44,511 nt of DNA from an uncultured Bacteroidales bacterium (GTDB lineage: Bacteria; Bacteroidota; Bacteroidia; Bacteroidales; F082), in NCBI GenBank assembly GCA_937896895.1, contig CALBNV010000075.1:1-44511 (forward strand), read 5' to 3'. A program made the translations under genes and the position numbers. The notes beneath the pieces are model-generated. The model was not told the DNA's origin. It searched no databases and saw nothing but the letters and a program-made list of their open reading frames with translations. Positions 15,793 to 24,554 of this stretch are shown in pieces (position 1 is the stretch's first letter; every line of letters starts with the position of its first letter).

Positions 15793-16649
15793 TGCGGAAT
15801 CCTCTTCATTTGGTATTCGGCAACCCAGCCATAGGATTCGCGCGAATCCAAATCTGCGACGTGATACGGAAATGGCGTTGGCTTCGGAACATCAATTTCA
15901 CCGGCAATCGGAATGTCATAATGATTTGTTTTCGACGTTTCGCGGTCAATGATAATGCACCGTTGACCGTGTAAACTCTCCGTTGGAATGTTCTTGCGAT
16001 TGTGCCAAAATTCATAAAGCGCTGATGTTAATGGCTCCGTCGCAAAGTTCGCAAGCCCTGTAGATGGCGGATACATACCAGTCGGTGTCTTGAAATACGC
16101 GCCTGAAACGAAAACATGGTCGCCTATTGCGTAGTCTTCAGGTTCTCTTTTTTCGCCATCAGAATCGCTTGAAACCTGCTCAGTTGAATCGTCAAAGATG
16201 TCATTGTACTGCTCCATTGTTTTGGTCGTTTGGCCATAAGGCTTGTACTCTTTCAATGACAGCGAATACTCCACATTTTCATCACGGCCGAAAGTGTAGC
16301 TGAATTCCTCAACAGTTACCCAGAAAGCATTGAGGCCAACGCCTTCAACGGTAAATCGTGCAGGAATCTTGTTTTCCTGCGCATTTGTAAACGCTTTGAG
16401 ATATTCTGCTGGTCGCTTGAAATCCTCTTTCGTCGAGCAGAACGGGAACGCCTGCGCAGATACAGGGAAAAAAGATTCAATGGTCATTGTTCGCAGCTTG
16501 CGCGTTTTCATAATTGTGATTTCGCCAAGTTTAATAACTTCAGCTGATTCGTTCCCACTCGGTGATGTAATCTGGATTGAAGGTGGCAACACAGGCAAGA
16601 CGTATTTTTTGCCATCAAATTCAAATGTAATCTTCACGTTACTGGCCAT
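15789..16649 (-). CDS. XkdP-like tail hub/adaptor protein
   Basis: A 286-aa protein placed between tape measure and gpD, as XkdP is in PBSX. The first 150 residues show the family's layout: KITFEFDGKKYVLPVLPPSIQI, SFFPVSAQAFPFC, and FWVTVEEFSYTFGRDENVEYSLSLKEYK. The C-terminal part is unlike the usual LysM ending; residues 170-286 include VADLDSRESYGWVAEYQMKRIPQ and no clear LysM. It probably connects the tube tip and tape measure to the baseplate hub. Confidence 0.75.
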   Translation of the reverse strand: MASNVKITFEFDGKKYVLPVLPPSIQITSPSGNESAEVIKLGEITIMKTRKLRTMTIESFFPVSAQAFPFCSTKEDFKRPAEYLKAFTNAQENKIPARFTVEGVGLNAFWVTVEEFSYTFGRDENVEYSLSLKEYKPYGQTTKTMEQYNDIFDDSTEQVSSDSDGEKREPEDYAIGDHVFVSGAYFKTPTGMYPPSTGLANFATEPLTSALYEFWHNRKNIPTESLHGQRCIIIDRETSKTNHYDIPIAGEIDVPKPTPFPYHVADLDSRESYGWVAEYQMKRIPQ

Positions 16650-16658
16650 ATCGACTCC

Positions 16659-19001
16659 TTATCCTGCGCGAAGGGCATTCACCGCGCCTTGTAACATCGC
16701 AGATGTCAGCCCGGACGCCTTCGCATTTGACGGCGCGCTCGCGTAATGGTTATTGATTGCAATGGAATCTGAAATATTGTTGTATCTGTTGATAACCTCA
16801 GCAGTTGTCATTGAACGCATGAAAAGGATGTCATCACGATTGATTGAAACGCGACGCGTATTCTGAGCCGTTTGTTTTCCGTATCGCGAAATCTCCTCAA
16901 GAGCCTGGACCTGAGCAAGCTCCTTCTTTGCGATTTCTCCGATTTCATCTCCGCCTTCAACGCCGTTAAGTCGATTTATAGATTCCTGCGCAAGATGAAG
17001 ATTTCTCGTCGAGCCTCGCAGTAAGTTTTGCTTTTCAGCCAGTCTTCTGTCTGCAAAATTCGCATTACCATACAAACGAATTGACTCTTCAAGCGATGCG
17101 ATTTGTTTTCTCAAATCCTCTTGCCGTTTCAACTCAAGGTCTCTTGATTCGATTGCGGCCTCAAGTTGGATTCTGTCAGCCTCCAACGAATCGTTCAAAT
17201 CGCGGAGTTGCTCGCCAGAATAAATGCCTGTGTCTTCCAAGTCGTCGTAATAGTCTTTTATCAGAAATAGTTGTCGTTCGAGTCCGAGATTATTCCATTC
17301 ATCCTCGCCAACGGTGCTCATTGCAAGCTCCTCAGCCTTGCGAGTTCTCGCATTATTTAATGCATCGGTAACTCGTTCGTTGTAGATTTCATCAAACGTC
17401 TTCTGAGGAGTTTCGAGAGCATTTTTCCTAGTAATATCAACCAAATCCATCGTTTCTCGGAGAAGCCTGTCGCCGACAACACCGATCTCATTAGCAATCT
17501 TCAAGATGTGCTTTTGAATCATTGTGTAATACGATTTTTGCTCTTCAGGGACCTTTGGGTGATAGTTCCCATTTCGCTTTGACGCCGCGCCAAATACGGC
17601 ATCTCCAACACTTGTGAGCTGGCCAATCATCCCACTCAGGCCGTCTATGACAGGTAGTGCGACACTACTCACAACGGAAGCTATCGAGCCTGCCAATGAA
17701 AACGCGCCTTTAATCAAATCCATAAGGCTTTTGAATTCATCGCTGGCCACAAAGTTCGCCAGGTCTTGCATTAAAGGCTGCAACGCATCCATTCCGGCGT
17801 TTTTCAGTCGAATCATTGCTGCTTCAAACGTCTGCGGAATCGCGTCGAACTTCTTGTTGATATCATCACCGGCGCCAAGATACGCCTCTTTGATAACATC
17901 AGCAGTCAACGCGCCTTGGCTTGCGAGCTCTCGAACTTTTCCACGCACCTCGGGCAATGATTTATTGTAAAGTCGAGCATACGCGTCTTCAAGCATACCG
18001 CCAACGGACGGCGCAGCGGACAGGATTGACATAAGGTCTTCGCCTTGCAATCGCCCCTTCGACAAGCCTTGCAATAACTGCCGAACGGCGCCTTCCGCCT
18101 CCTGCGCGCCAGTACCTGCCGCAGTGAATGATTTGTTCAAAAGTGTTGAGAACTGTGCTGCCTCTTCAAAAGATTTGAATGCCGAGTTGTTCGCAAAATC
18201 CATCAATTGTGCGCCGAACGAAGATGCGTCAACGCCGATTTCATTCGCCAATTTCGATGCGAATGCCTGCATTTCTGATGACCTTGTATTTACAGCCTCG
18301 CCCTCAAATCCTTCTTTTTGAGCGAGCTGCGCAAAGCGAGCGCCTTGTAATGTCATCTGGTCTACCATCTCAAACGAACGCTTTATACCGGAAAGTGCAG
18401 CCTCGATTGAGTACAGCACACCGAACGCGCTCTGACCAAGCTGGGACATCTTTCTGAAAGGCGCTCCGATTACATTCCCGAGCTTTTGAGTTGCTATTGA
18501 GATGTTATCAATTCCAGTTCTTGCACCAGAAAACGCGCCCTTTATCGCATTCTCAAACCGCTCACATTTCGTTGGCAACAAGTGGTATGTTTTGAGCACA
18601 TCATTCGTCTTGTTCTCCAACTCTTCGGTAGATTCGCAAGCATTTTCAACCTTTTCGCTGAGGTCTTCGATTTCCTCTGCCGCAGCCTCAATATTTTCTG
18701 ATGCATCTTCTGCACTATCCGACAGGTTTTCCAATGTATGCGCGGTGTCGCTAATCGATGATGAAGCGTCGGTAAACCCTTTAATAAGGTCACCAACGTC
18801 TTGAATCATCTTATCAAACGTCTGAGAAGTATCGGCAATTGCCGATGTCGTGTTCGCGAACTCTTTATTGAGCAACCCGACATTTTTTATCATTTCGTCG
18901 AATGCGCTCGCAGTGTCGGCGGCATGTTTTGCGATATTGTCCAAAACCTTCGACGCTTCGTCGACAATAGAAATCGTTGTCTTCAATTCGCTGCCAGCCA
19001 T
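16659..19001 (-). CDS. Tail tape measure protein
   Basis: A 780-aa protein. Residues 1-150 are heptad coiled coil with repeated A-x-T-x-x-x-F-D-x-M-I segments. Residues 190-420 match the phage tape-measure N-terminal domain, including QKEGFEGEAVNTRSSEMQAFASKLANEIGVDASSF and the SKGRLQGEDLMSILSAAPSVGGML signature. A hydrophobic stretch follows at 430-470, then more coiled coil. It sets tail length and is ejected with DNA. It is short for a tape measure, predicting a tail of roughly 110-120 nm under the usual 1.5 Angstrom per residue rule. The start overlaps the frameshift extension stop (TAATG). Confidence 0.92.
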   Translation of the reverse strand: MAGSELKTTISIVDEASKVLDNIAKHAADTASAFDEMIKNVGLLNKEFANTTSAIADTSQTFDKMIQDVGDLIKGFTDASSSISDTAHTLENLSDSAEDASENIEAAAEEIEDLSEKVENACESTEELENKTNDVLKTYHLLPTKCERFENAIKGAFSGARTGIDNISIATQKLGNVIGAPFRKMSQLGQSAFGVLYSIEAALSGIKRSFEMVDQMTLQGARFAQLAQKEGFEGEAVNTRSSEMQAFASKLANEIGVDASSFGAQLMDFANNSAFKSFEEAAQFSTLLNKSFTAAGTGAQEAEGAVRQLLQGLSKGRLQGEDLMSILSAAPSVGGMLEDAYARLYNKSLPEVRGKVRELASQGALTADVIKEAYLGAGDDINKKFDAIPQTFEAAMIRLKNAGMDALQPLMQDLANFVASDEFKSLMDLIKGAFSLAGSIASVVSSVALPVIDGLSGMIGQLTSVGDAVFGAASKRNGNYHPKVPEEQKSYYTMIQKHILKIANEIGVVGDRLLRETMDLVDITRKNALETPQKTFDEIYNERVTDALNNARTRKAEELAMSTVGEDEWNNLGLERQLFLIKDYYDDLEDTGIYSGEQLRDLNDSLEADRIQLEAAIESRDLELKRQEDLRKQIASLEESIRLYGNANFADRRLAEKQNLLRGSTRNLHLAQESINRLNGVEGGDEIGEIAKKELAQVQALEEISRYGKQTAQNTRRVSINRDDILFMRSMTTAEVINRYNNISDSIAINNHYASAPSNAKASGLTSAMLQGAVNALRAG

Positions 19002-19581
19002 TACCGCCTCCGCTTTATCTTCTCAGCTTCTTTTTTTTCCTGCCTGATTCGCTCATCAATCATGGCCATGACGAGAGCTTTTTCACGGTCAGGCATTTCT
19101 ACAAATTTGCGAGGACGCCAGCGAAAACGATGAAGACAATAATAACAGTACATCGTCTCACCGTCGCCCTCTTTTATCAGTTTTTTGCTTCTTTTTTGGC
19201 CTTCTCAAGTTTGTCGGAATTGTCATTAAAACCAGATGCAATCATGATTTCGTTCGCAAGCTGTGTTGCTTCGCCTGATAGCAGAACCTTGTCAATAAGC
19301 TCTGATGGTGTAATGCATCCGCATGACTGAATGAATTCAGAATCCTTGAAATTCGGTTCAATGCATCCTGCAATGATGGTTTGTTTTGTAATCTCAACGC
19401 CACTCACACGATCTTCGCCTTCAGCGTCTGGATTTACGGCGCGTTTCCTTGCCTGCGTCCATTCCCCAAGCGTCAACCCCTTAACAACAAATGTTTGAGA
19501 TTCAAGGCGTCCTTTTAGGTGCACTTCTTTTGTTGTATTTTCGTGCGCAGATTCAACGAGAAAAGCCTGTAATGGTGTCAT
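19001..19581 (-). CDS. Tail assembly chaperone, -1 frameshift long form (gpGT analogue)
   Basis: Reading back one base at A-AAA-AAC (19186 down to 19180) avoids the TGA at 19177 and adds 59 codons ending at a TAA that overlaps the tape-measure ATG. The extension reads LIKEGDGETMYCYYC, then LHRFRWRPRKFVEMPDREKA and a K/R-rich helix. The predicted fusion is 193 aa. This G/GT arrangement is established for lambda-like and PBSX-like tails; the long form binds the tape measure. The paired cysteines (CYYC) resemble the short motif found in other chaperone extensions. Confidence 0.85.
19177..19581 (-). CDS. Tail assembly chaperone, short form (XkdN-like, gpG analogue)
   Basis: A 134-aa protein located between tube and tape measure. 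Segments such as SQTFVVKGLTLGEWTQARKRA, VSGVEITKQTIIAGCIEPNF and SGEATQLANEIMIASGF match the XkdN/phage tail chaperone family. It coats the tape measure during tail assembly and is not in the virion. The frame ends in KKEAKN-stop at a slippery site, so it is the major product of a frameshifting pair. A partial terminator-like hairpin lies upstream at 19606-19627. Confidence 0.85.
   Translation of the reverse strand: MTPLQAFLVESAHENTTKEVHLKGRLESQTFVVKGLTLGEWTQARKRAVNPDAEGEDRVSGVEITKQTIIAGCIEPNFKDSEFIQSCGCITPSELIDKVLLSGEATQLANEIMIASGFNDNSDKLEKAKKEAKN
19180..19186 (-). promoter_or_regulatory. -1 ribosomal frameshift slippery heptamer A-AAA-AAC
   Basis: In the chaperone frame the codons are GCA AAA AAC TGA, so the heptamer is in the correct phase for simultaneous -1 slippage immediately before the stop. 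A-AAA-AAC is among the efficient slippery sequences. Confidence 0.85.
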
Positions 19582-19605
19582 AGTATATTTGCTCCTGAAG
19601 TTTCA

Positions 19606-19627
19606 AAAGCCCGCCGAAACGGGCTTT
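19606..19627 (-). terminator. Hairpin between tail tube and chaperone genes
   Basis: AAAGCCC, loop of eight, GGGCTTT. On the minus strand it is followed by TTTT. It probably lowers read-through so that the tube is made in excess over the chaperone and tape measure. Confidence 0.6.
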
Positions 19628-19635
19628 ATTTTGCC

Positions 19636-20097
19636 TTATTCAAGGTTTTCTTTGTAGTGTGACGGGAAATCCCAACCGCTGAATGTAAAATCCATATCCT
19701 CTTCAAGCACATCAGCTTCAACGTCAATCTTTGTGACATTCGTTGAATTGAAATTTACATCAGTCAAAATCACAGATTGAGTGCCAGCATTTGAACCTGG
19801 ATCTGCGTTCACAATCGTCAATGTGATGTAATGATCAATCTTTGTTTTCTCATAATCCTGCATGAGTTTTTTGAAAACAGGCGTGCAGGAATAGATGGTC
19901 ATGCTGCCAGAACCGGAAAGCCCACCGGCTTTGTGCTGCGTCCAAAGATCCCCCATCACATTCACTTCGGTTTTGGACTTTTCAACGGTTGCCTCAAATG
20001 TTTTGATCCAAAGCAACTCTTCAACCAAACCATCAATGTTTGCAAAAGCCTTGCAAAGACGGCCATTCACACAGTTTGCAGCGCGATGAATGCTCAT
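19636..20097 (-). CDS. Tail tube protein (XkdM-like)
   Basis: A 153-aa protein with the length and pattern of the PBSX XkdM/phage tail tube family: N-terminal RAANCVNGRLCKAFANIDGLVEELLWIKTFEATVEKSKTEVNVMG, then DLWTQHKAGGLSGSGSMTIYSCTPVFKKLMQDY. The C-terminal beta strands end in DMDFTFSGWDFPSHY. It polymerises inside the sheath as the inner tube for DNA passage. It starts two bases after the sheath stop. Confidence 0.92.
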   Translation of the reverse strand: MSIHRAANCVNGRLCKAFANIDGLVEELLWIKTFEATVEKSKTEVNVMGDLWTQHKAGGLSGSGSMTIYSCTPVFKKLMQDYEKTKIDHYITLTIVNADPGSNAGTQSVILTDVNFNSTNVTKIDVEADVLEEDMDFTFSGWDFPSHYKENLE

Positions 20098-20099
20098 GT

Positions 20100-21485
20100 T
20101 TAACCTCCAACATTGATTGTCATATAAAGTTTTTCCATTGAGTCAACCGGCTGAATCCAGAGTTCAACCAACACAGCGTCAACATCATTTCCTGCTGAAA
20201 CAACAATATCTGTTGCACCGTCAAAATTCTGAATCGCGCCAATTCTCTGTAATTCTTTACAGTATGCGATAATATCAGCCTTGAACACATCACGGCCAAT
20301 ATCGTTGTTATCCTGTTTCCCTAAATACGACTTATTGAACAGGAGTTTGATGTCATTGCATACGGTGTCACATACGCGAAGCGGCCGATTTTTGCTGAAG
20401 ATATAACCTTTTTTCGACGTGAATGTGTGCAATGAGTTGATATCTTTTTCAACAACGATGGCGCCATCAGAACGGCGTGACAGGACGAAATGGCCGCTGT
20501 TCAACTCTGCAATAATTTCCTCATTTGTTTTCGGGTATCCGCTACCAGTGAGATCAATTGCATCTGCGACAACAGCGCCAGTGTTGGATGTGACAAGTGT
20601 TGCTCCTGCTGTAATACCTGCAACCATGTACGCAACCTGTTCAGGACGGACGACAGTGCCATCTGCGAGAATATACGACGTACCTTCTGCAACATTGATA
20701 ATACCTTCGTTGTCAACAGTCGCATTGTACAAAACAGCCTGAACTTTTGCGCCTGCGTCATTACGGAGTGCATCAATCGCAGCAATAACTTGCGCCTGCT
20801 GCGCCGATGAACATTCGCAAACAAAAGTATCCCATGCGCGTGTATTGAACTCGCTGATTGCGTCAGATAACCAGTTTGTATCAAGCGCAGATCCGTTCGT
20901 TCCGCCGGAAAGATGAATTTCACTATTCAAAATGGATGAATAGGTTGCGTCATCTTCCCAAGTAATATCAATCAGTTCATCGCCAGCCAAATCAGTTAGC
21001 ATTGACGCCTTTGTCGTTCCACTCAAATTCCCGTCAATAAACGTTTTGAGGATGTATTGACCACCTGAACTTTCGATTTTGAATGAAATCCTATTGCCGA
21101 ATGCGCCTTTATGCTTTGCAGTAACCTCAAGCAAATCGCCAAGCGCACCGCTTGTGTCCATTTCTGCTTTTGTTGCTGATGTCGCATTCGCTCTGAAAAT
21201 AATCACTTTTTGAGCACCCTGCAAAATAAGTCTACAAATAAACCCCGGCGCAATAGTGCTGTTATTTTCATCAGTAAAAGCAACGCCAGCCTTCAAAAGT
21301 CCAGCACCACTAATAAACTCCGATGCAGTCAATTCAATGACCTTTTCACCCCACTCAAGAGGCATCGCAACAGCAACCGTGCCGCGCTCGCCAACACTCG
21401 AAAGAGGTTTTGGAACGCCAACGACATTGATGTATGCGCCCGGACGAACTTTGTTTTGTGTTTGCCATGTTCCACCTGATGCCAT
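20100..21485 (-). CDS. Tail sheath protein (XkdK-like)
   Basis: A 461-aa protein with the family's start (GTWQTQNKVRPGAYINVVGVPKPLSSVGERGTVAVAMPLEWG) and its C-terminal conserved part (NRPLRVCDTVCNDIKLLFNKSYLGKQDNNDIGRDVFKADIIAYCKELQRIGAI, then SVDSMEKLYMTI). It forms the contractile outer layer of the tail and shows that the virion is a myovirus. The length is normal for the PBSX-type sheath. It lies immediately after the tail terminator gene. Confidence 0.95.
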   Translation of the reverse strand: MASGGTWQTQNKVRPGAYINVVGVPKPLSSVGERGTVAVAMPLEWGEKVIELTASEFISGAGLLKAGVAFTDENNSTIAPGFICRLILQGAQKVIIFRANATSATKAEMDTSGALGDLLEVTAKHKGAFGNRISFKIESSGGQYILKTFIDGNLSGTTKASMLTDLAGDELIDITWEDDATYSSILNSEIHLSGGTNGSALDTNWLSDAISEFNTRAWDTFVCECSSAQQAQVIAAIDALRNDAGAKVQAVLYNATVDNEGIINVAEGTSYILADGTVVRPEQVAYMVAGITAGATLVTSNTGAVVADAIDLTGSGYPKTNEEIIAELNSGHFVLSRRSDGAIVVEKDINSLHTFTSKKGYIFSKNRPLRVCDTVCNDIKLLFNKSYLGKQDNNDIGRDVFKADIIAYCKELQRIGAIQNFDGATDIVVSAGNDVDAVLVELWIQPVDSMEKLYMTINVGG

Positions 21486-21495
21486 GACCTACCTC

Positions 21496-21966
21496 CTAAA
21501 AAAGATTTATATCCTGTGCCAGTGAACCCATTACAGAATGCTGTTGTTCAGAGCGTCTGCAATAGATTTTATATGTTGCATAGTAAGTGATTTGGTCTTC
21601 ATTCAGCCTGCATTCTGCATTTTGTGCACGAACAGGCAACCGTTCAATATTTTCGCCGTCAACGTTTGCATCGACGTAGATTTCAAAAAGTGTTTGCATC
21701 AAAATTTCACGCCATTCACCAAGTAAACGACGATTTGACAGTGCATCCGGCTTTGGTATGTATGACACCTCAATACGATGCTCTCTCCAGCAATACCGGT
21801 CAAGCCCTTGAGTTTCTGAAACAGATGTTTCAATCACGAAAAAACATGGTTCAACGAAATTTTGAAGCATTCGTTCATCGTAAATCGGTAGACCGCTTGC
21901 AATTTGAGAAATAGCGCGCGTTACTGCGCCACAAATCGCATCGCTTTTTACTTCTGCTCCGGCCAT
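21496..21966 (-). CDS. Tail terminator-like protein (DUF6838-type)
   Basis: A 156-aa protein with VTRAISQIASGLPIYDERMLQNFVEPCFFVIETSVSETQGLDRYCWREHRIEVSYIP, a pattern shared with the tail terminator/YqbJ-like family located before the sheath in PBSX-type clusters. It would cap the tail where it joins the head. It overlaps the preceding gene by 19 bases. Confidence 0.75.
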   Translation of the reverse strand: MAGAEVKSDAICGAVTRAISQIASGLPIYDERMLQNFVEPCFFVIETSVSETQGLDRYCWREHRIEVSYIPKPDALSNRRLLGEWREILMQTLFEIYVDANVDGENIERLPVRAQNAECRLNEDQITYYATYKIYCRRSEQQHSVMGSLAQDINLF

Positions 21967-22490
21967 ATCTGATTCCTTTTGCTGAATGCTGCAAACGCAT
22001 CATTATACCTTTTGGGCAATTCAGAACGCATTTCTTTAACAGAATCCGTCATCATATACCGTCCAGGAATGTGCCGTTTTCTCGTTACGATTGTATAAAA
22101 CCCGTTTTCATCCGGTTCAACCTTTCCAGTTGGATCACCAACGCCATAATGCCTAGTCCAGCCAAGGAATTCAACAAACCTAAGCCTTCCCATGTGCATC
22201 TTCATCTTCAACATCATTCCAGGCTTTTGATTGTACCCATATTCAATATGTGCAGCATAATCCGCAGGATTGTAAATCGTCATGATTATTTTCCCATCAG
22301 ATTCTGACATCGTTGAATTTTTTGACCATCCTTCACGCAACAGACCAAAGTCAACAGGAGTCTTTTCCTTTATGGCATCGATAAGCGAATTGTAAGTCAA
22401 CCCACATAATTTATGCAAAAAGGCCTGATATTTCTTTTTGTATAAAGCCGTTTGCGCAGACATGTTTTTCAGTGCATTTTTACTGGCCAT
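21948..22490 (-). CDS. HK97 gp10-like tail completion / neck protein
   Basis: GGAGG six bases before the ATG at 22490 defines a 180-aa protein; the frame is open to 22511. The family pattern is visible as DAIKEKTPVDFGLLREGWSKN (T-P-V-D-x-G-x-L-R) at about residues 40-60 and PADYAAHIEYGYNQKPG near 75-90 (the A-x-x-x-E-Y-G motif). HK97 gp10-family proteins act at the head-tail junction. It overlaps the upstream gene by 11 bases. Confidence 0.8.
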   Translation of the reverse strand: MASKNALKNMSAQTALYKKKYQAFLHKLCGLTYNSLIDAIKEKTPVDFGLLREGWSKNSTMSESDGKIIMTIYNPADYAAHIEYGYNQKPGMMLKMKMHMGRLRFVEFLGWTRHYGVGDPTGKVEPDENGFYTIVTRKRHIPGRYMMTDSVKEMRSELPKRYNDAFAAFSKRNQIWPEQK

Positions 22491-22878
22491 CAATGACCTC
22501 CACACTGTCAATTTTCATCGCCGCTTTTATGTGCGTTGGATAGATTTCTGGCTGTCCAATCGTTCCCCTATAGATGCAAACAACGTTAAAGCCACGCCGT
22601 TTTCTCACAACGATATAGTCTCCTGACAACAAATCCAATTCAGGCCTGCAATGAATATAAATATTCTGGTCAACATCTAAAACCTTTTGCGGTCTTGGTG
22701 TCGCATTGCTTGCACTGTCTGGAGACGCAAGACAGGCGCAATTTTGCAGCGAAGGCAACGCATAGCGGACATTATGAGTTGCCCCGTTTGCATCCGTTTC
22801 CGTTCCATTTCGGTAAACGTCAAATCGGTCATTATATAAAAGGGCGAATTTTCCCCTATATTTAGACAAATCAATCAT
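22480..22878 (-). CDS. Head closure / minor head protein
   Basis: A 132-aa beta-rich protein with YNDRFDVYRNGTETDANGATHNVRY near the N-terminus and SGDYIVVRKRRGFNVVCIYRGTIGQPEIYPTHIKA near the C-terminus, as in head-tail stopper (SPP1 gp16/YqbH-like) proteins. The position between the adaptor and the gp10-like protein supports this. It is joined directly to the adaptor gene with no gap. Confidence 0.65.
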   Translation of the reverse strand: MIDLSKYRGKFALLYNDRFDVYRNGTETDANGATHNVRYALPSLQNCACLASPDSASNATPRPQKVLDVDQNIYIHCRPELDLLSGDYIVVRKRRGFNVVCIYRGTIGQPEIYPTHIKAAMKIDSVEVIDGQ

Positions 22879-23235
22879 TTACCACCTCATTTTGCGGAAA
22901 TGGTTCAGTTGCTCGCGATAGTTCAGGAGCAGGCTATCTAAATCAACCGTGTGCGCCCTGCCTGATGCGTCGAATGACAAATTGACATCACCAACGCTGA
23001 TGCTCGAAAGTTCACCCACAGGCGAGTCAGAGCCATCACTTGACGAACTGCCATGCTGCGATTTTAACAAATCAACAGCGAGGTTCGCGATAACAAAACG
23101 GGCATTACTTGGAACATCACCACGATTGCAGTAGTTCTTAAAAGCAAGTTCTACCTCTTCAATGGCAAGTTTAATGTCCATTTCGTCAACCGAAAGATCA
23201 GCAGTTTTCGCGCGTATAATGTCAATTATTGTCAT
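22879..23235 (-). CDS. Head-tail adaptor (gp6/YqbG-like)
   Basis: A 118-aa helical protein whose start DMKLAIEEVELAFKNYCNRGDVPSNARFVIANLAVDLL is the pattern of phage head-tail connector proteins (SPP1 gp15/HK97 gp6-like). A serine/aspartate-rich linker (GSSSSDGSDS) leads to a short conserved closing strand. It binds the portal and continues the neck. It overlaps the upstream small gene by four bases. Confidence 0.65.
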   Translation of the reverse strand: MTIIDIIRAKTADLSVDEMDIKLAIEEVELAFKNYCNRGDVPSNARFVIANLAVDLLKSQHGSSSSDGSDSPVGELSSISVGDVNLSFDASGRAHTVDLDSLLLNYREQLNHFRKMRW

Positions 23236-23411
23236 TTACTTTTCCTGCGTTTTGTTTGAGATTTTGGTTTATCGTCTTTGTCATTATTCACTTGAACGAC
23301 AACGCATCGTTCAGAAATATGTTCAAAGTCTTTGTCATCAATATCAAACATATCACCAGGGTTTTTCCATTCACCGTTGTGAATTACTGGATGTTTGCAA
23401 AACACTTTCAT
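23232..23411 (-). CDS. Small head-region protein (59 aa)
   Basis: GGGGGAATT before the ATG at 23411 marks the start of a protein beginning MKVFCKHPVIHNGEWKNPGDMF. The H-P-V-I-H-N-G-x-x-x-x-P-G-D pattern recurs in small phage proteins placed just after major capsid genes; their function is not established. The C-terminus is strongly basic (KSQTKRRKSK). A GGGCGC/GCGCCC hairpin (23424-23439) separates it from the capsid gene. Confidence 0.6.
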   Translation of the reverse strand: MKVFCKHPVIHNGEWKNPGDMFDIDDKDFEHISERCVVVQVNNDKDDKPKSQTKRRKSK

Positions 23412-23423
23412 AATTCCCCCATT

Positions 23424-23439
23424 GGGCGCAATAGCGCCC
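23424..23439 (-). terminator. Hairpin after the major capsid gene
   Basis: GGGCGC, loop AATA, GCGCCC. No T-run follows on the minus strand, so it is more likely an attenuating or mRNA-stabilising hairpin just before the Shine-Dalgarno of the next gene. Confidence 0.45.
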
Positions 23440-23445
23440 TTTGGA

Positions 23446-24534
23446 TTAGAAAACATTCATGATGTAAACGCTGTCCATTTCCTCAAACGAGGGTAATGCA
23501 AGCTGTTCAACAATCGTTTGAATATTTACCGGATTGACAGTTTTGTTTGTGTAAACGCAGACGCCGTCATTATAAATCGCATACGAGCTAAGGTTGTTGC
23601 TTCCGTTCAGAATATCGAATTCAGTCGGAGTCGTCCCATAATTCGTATAACCAAGCGTATAAGACGGAAGAAGAGTAACTTTACCATCAGGATAATACTT
23701 GGTGTTCACGCCGTTCAGATTCTTGTAGATGTTATCATTGAGAATCAGTTCAGCCTTTGTCGCGTTGCGAATATATGCTTCAACCTCAGAATCCAACACG
23801 TTCCCGCCAAGCGGACGGATCGCGCCTTTAACAGAATCTGATTGCGCAATTCTGTTGAAAGTTTCGCTGTTCATCATGATTTTGGCTGTAATTACACCAT
23901 TCTGGATTCGATGGAGTTTAATCGCATCTGTAATGTCTTTGATGGGGTCGCTGGTTGCCTTATTTGCAGCGGTCCATGTGCTTGTACCGGAAAGGGTAAC
24001 ACTGTTGTTCGTTGCCCACGTACCAGAGGTATCAAAGTCATAGGTCTGATTGATATTCTGTCCGTCTTTACTGCAAACAATATCGATTTTACCGTATGCA
24101 AGCAGACTCATTCGCATCTTTTCAGCTGCGACATCACTACCAGCAACAAGGTCTGCGTACTGTTTGTAATATCGACGCATGATTGCCATGATGAAGTTTT
24201 CATCATCGCCATGCAGTCTTGTGAGATCTGCAAGATCTTGACGTTCCTCTTCACCAAATGCCATCGATTCCTTAAAAAATGGGATCTTGTACTTATCACT
24301 TTCAACAGGGATACGCGGTCGAATGAATGCCGTAGTATCCAGAGACGACGGGCGAAGTTCAGCCGGTGCACCATGATAGCCTTTGACAACTTCAAGACGA
24401 AGGCCTTTGTGTTTCAACGACGGGAAAAGAGTCTCGCCGATGAATTTATAATGCATATCGCCGCCGCCTTTAAGCGAATTGTAGTAACCAACAAGTGCCT
24501 GTGCAGAATAGATTTCACTAATATCAACTGCCAT
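23446..24534 (-). CDS. Major capsid protein (lambda gpE family)
   Basis: A 362-aa protein with the gpE-family pattern: FIGETLFPSLKHKGLRLEVVKGYHGAPAELRPSSLDTTAFIRPRIPVESDKYKIPFFKESM in the first 95 residues, then the AILNDNIY/KVTLLPSYTLG region and a final VNPVNIQTIVEQLALPSFEEMDSVYIMNV strand. It forms the icosahedral shell. It is preceded by a short decoration-type gene and the scaffold gene, as in gpD-gpE arrangements. GGGAGAGCACATC provides the ribosome site. Confidence 0.92.
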   Translation of the reverse strand: MAVDISEIYSAQALVGYYNSLKGGGDMHYKFIGETLFPSLKHKGLRLEVVKGYHGAPAELRPSSLDTTAFIRPRIPVESDKYKIPFFKESMAFGEEERQDLADLTRLHGDDENFIMAIMRRYYKQYADLVAGSDVAAEKMRMSLLAYGKIDIVCSKDGQNINQTYDFDTSGTWATNNSVTLSGTSTWTAANKATSDPIKDITDAIKLHRIQNGVITAKIMMNSETFNRIAQSDSVKGAIRPLGGNVLDSEVEAYIRNATKAELILNDNIYKNLNGVNTKYYPDGKVTLLPSYTLGYTNYGTTPTEFDILNGSNNLSSYAIYNDGVCVYTNKTVNPVNIQTIVEQLALPSFEEMDSVYIMNVF

Positions 24535-24554
24535 GATGTGCTCTCCCTATATGA

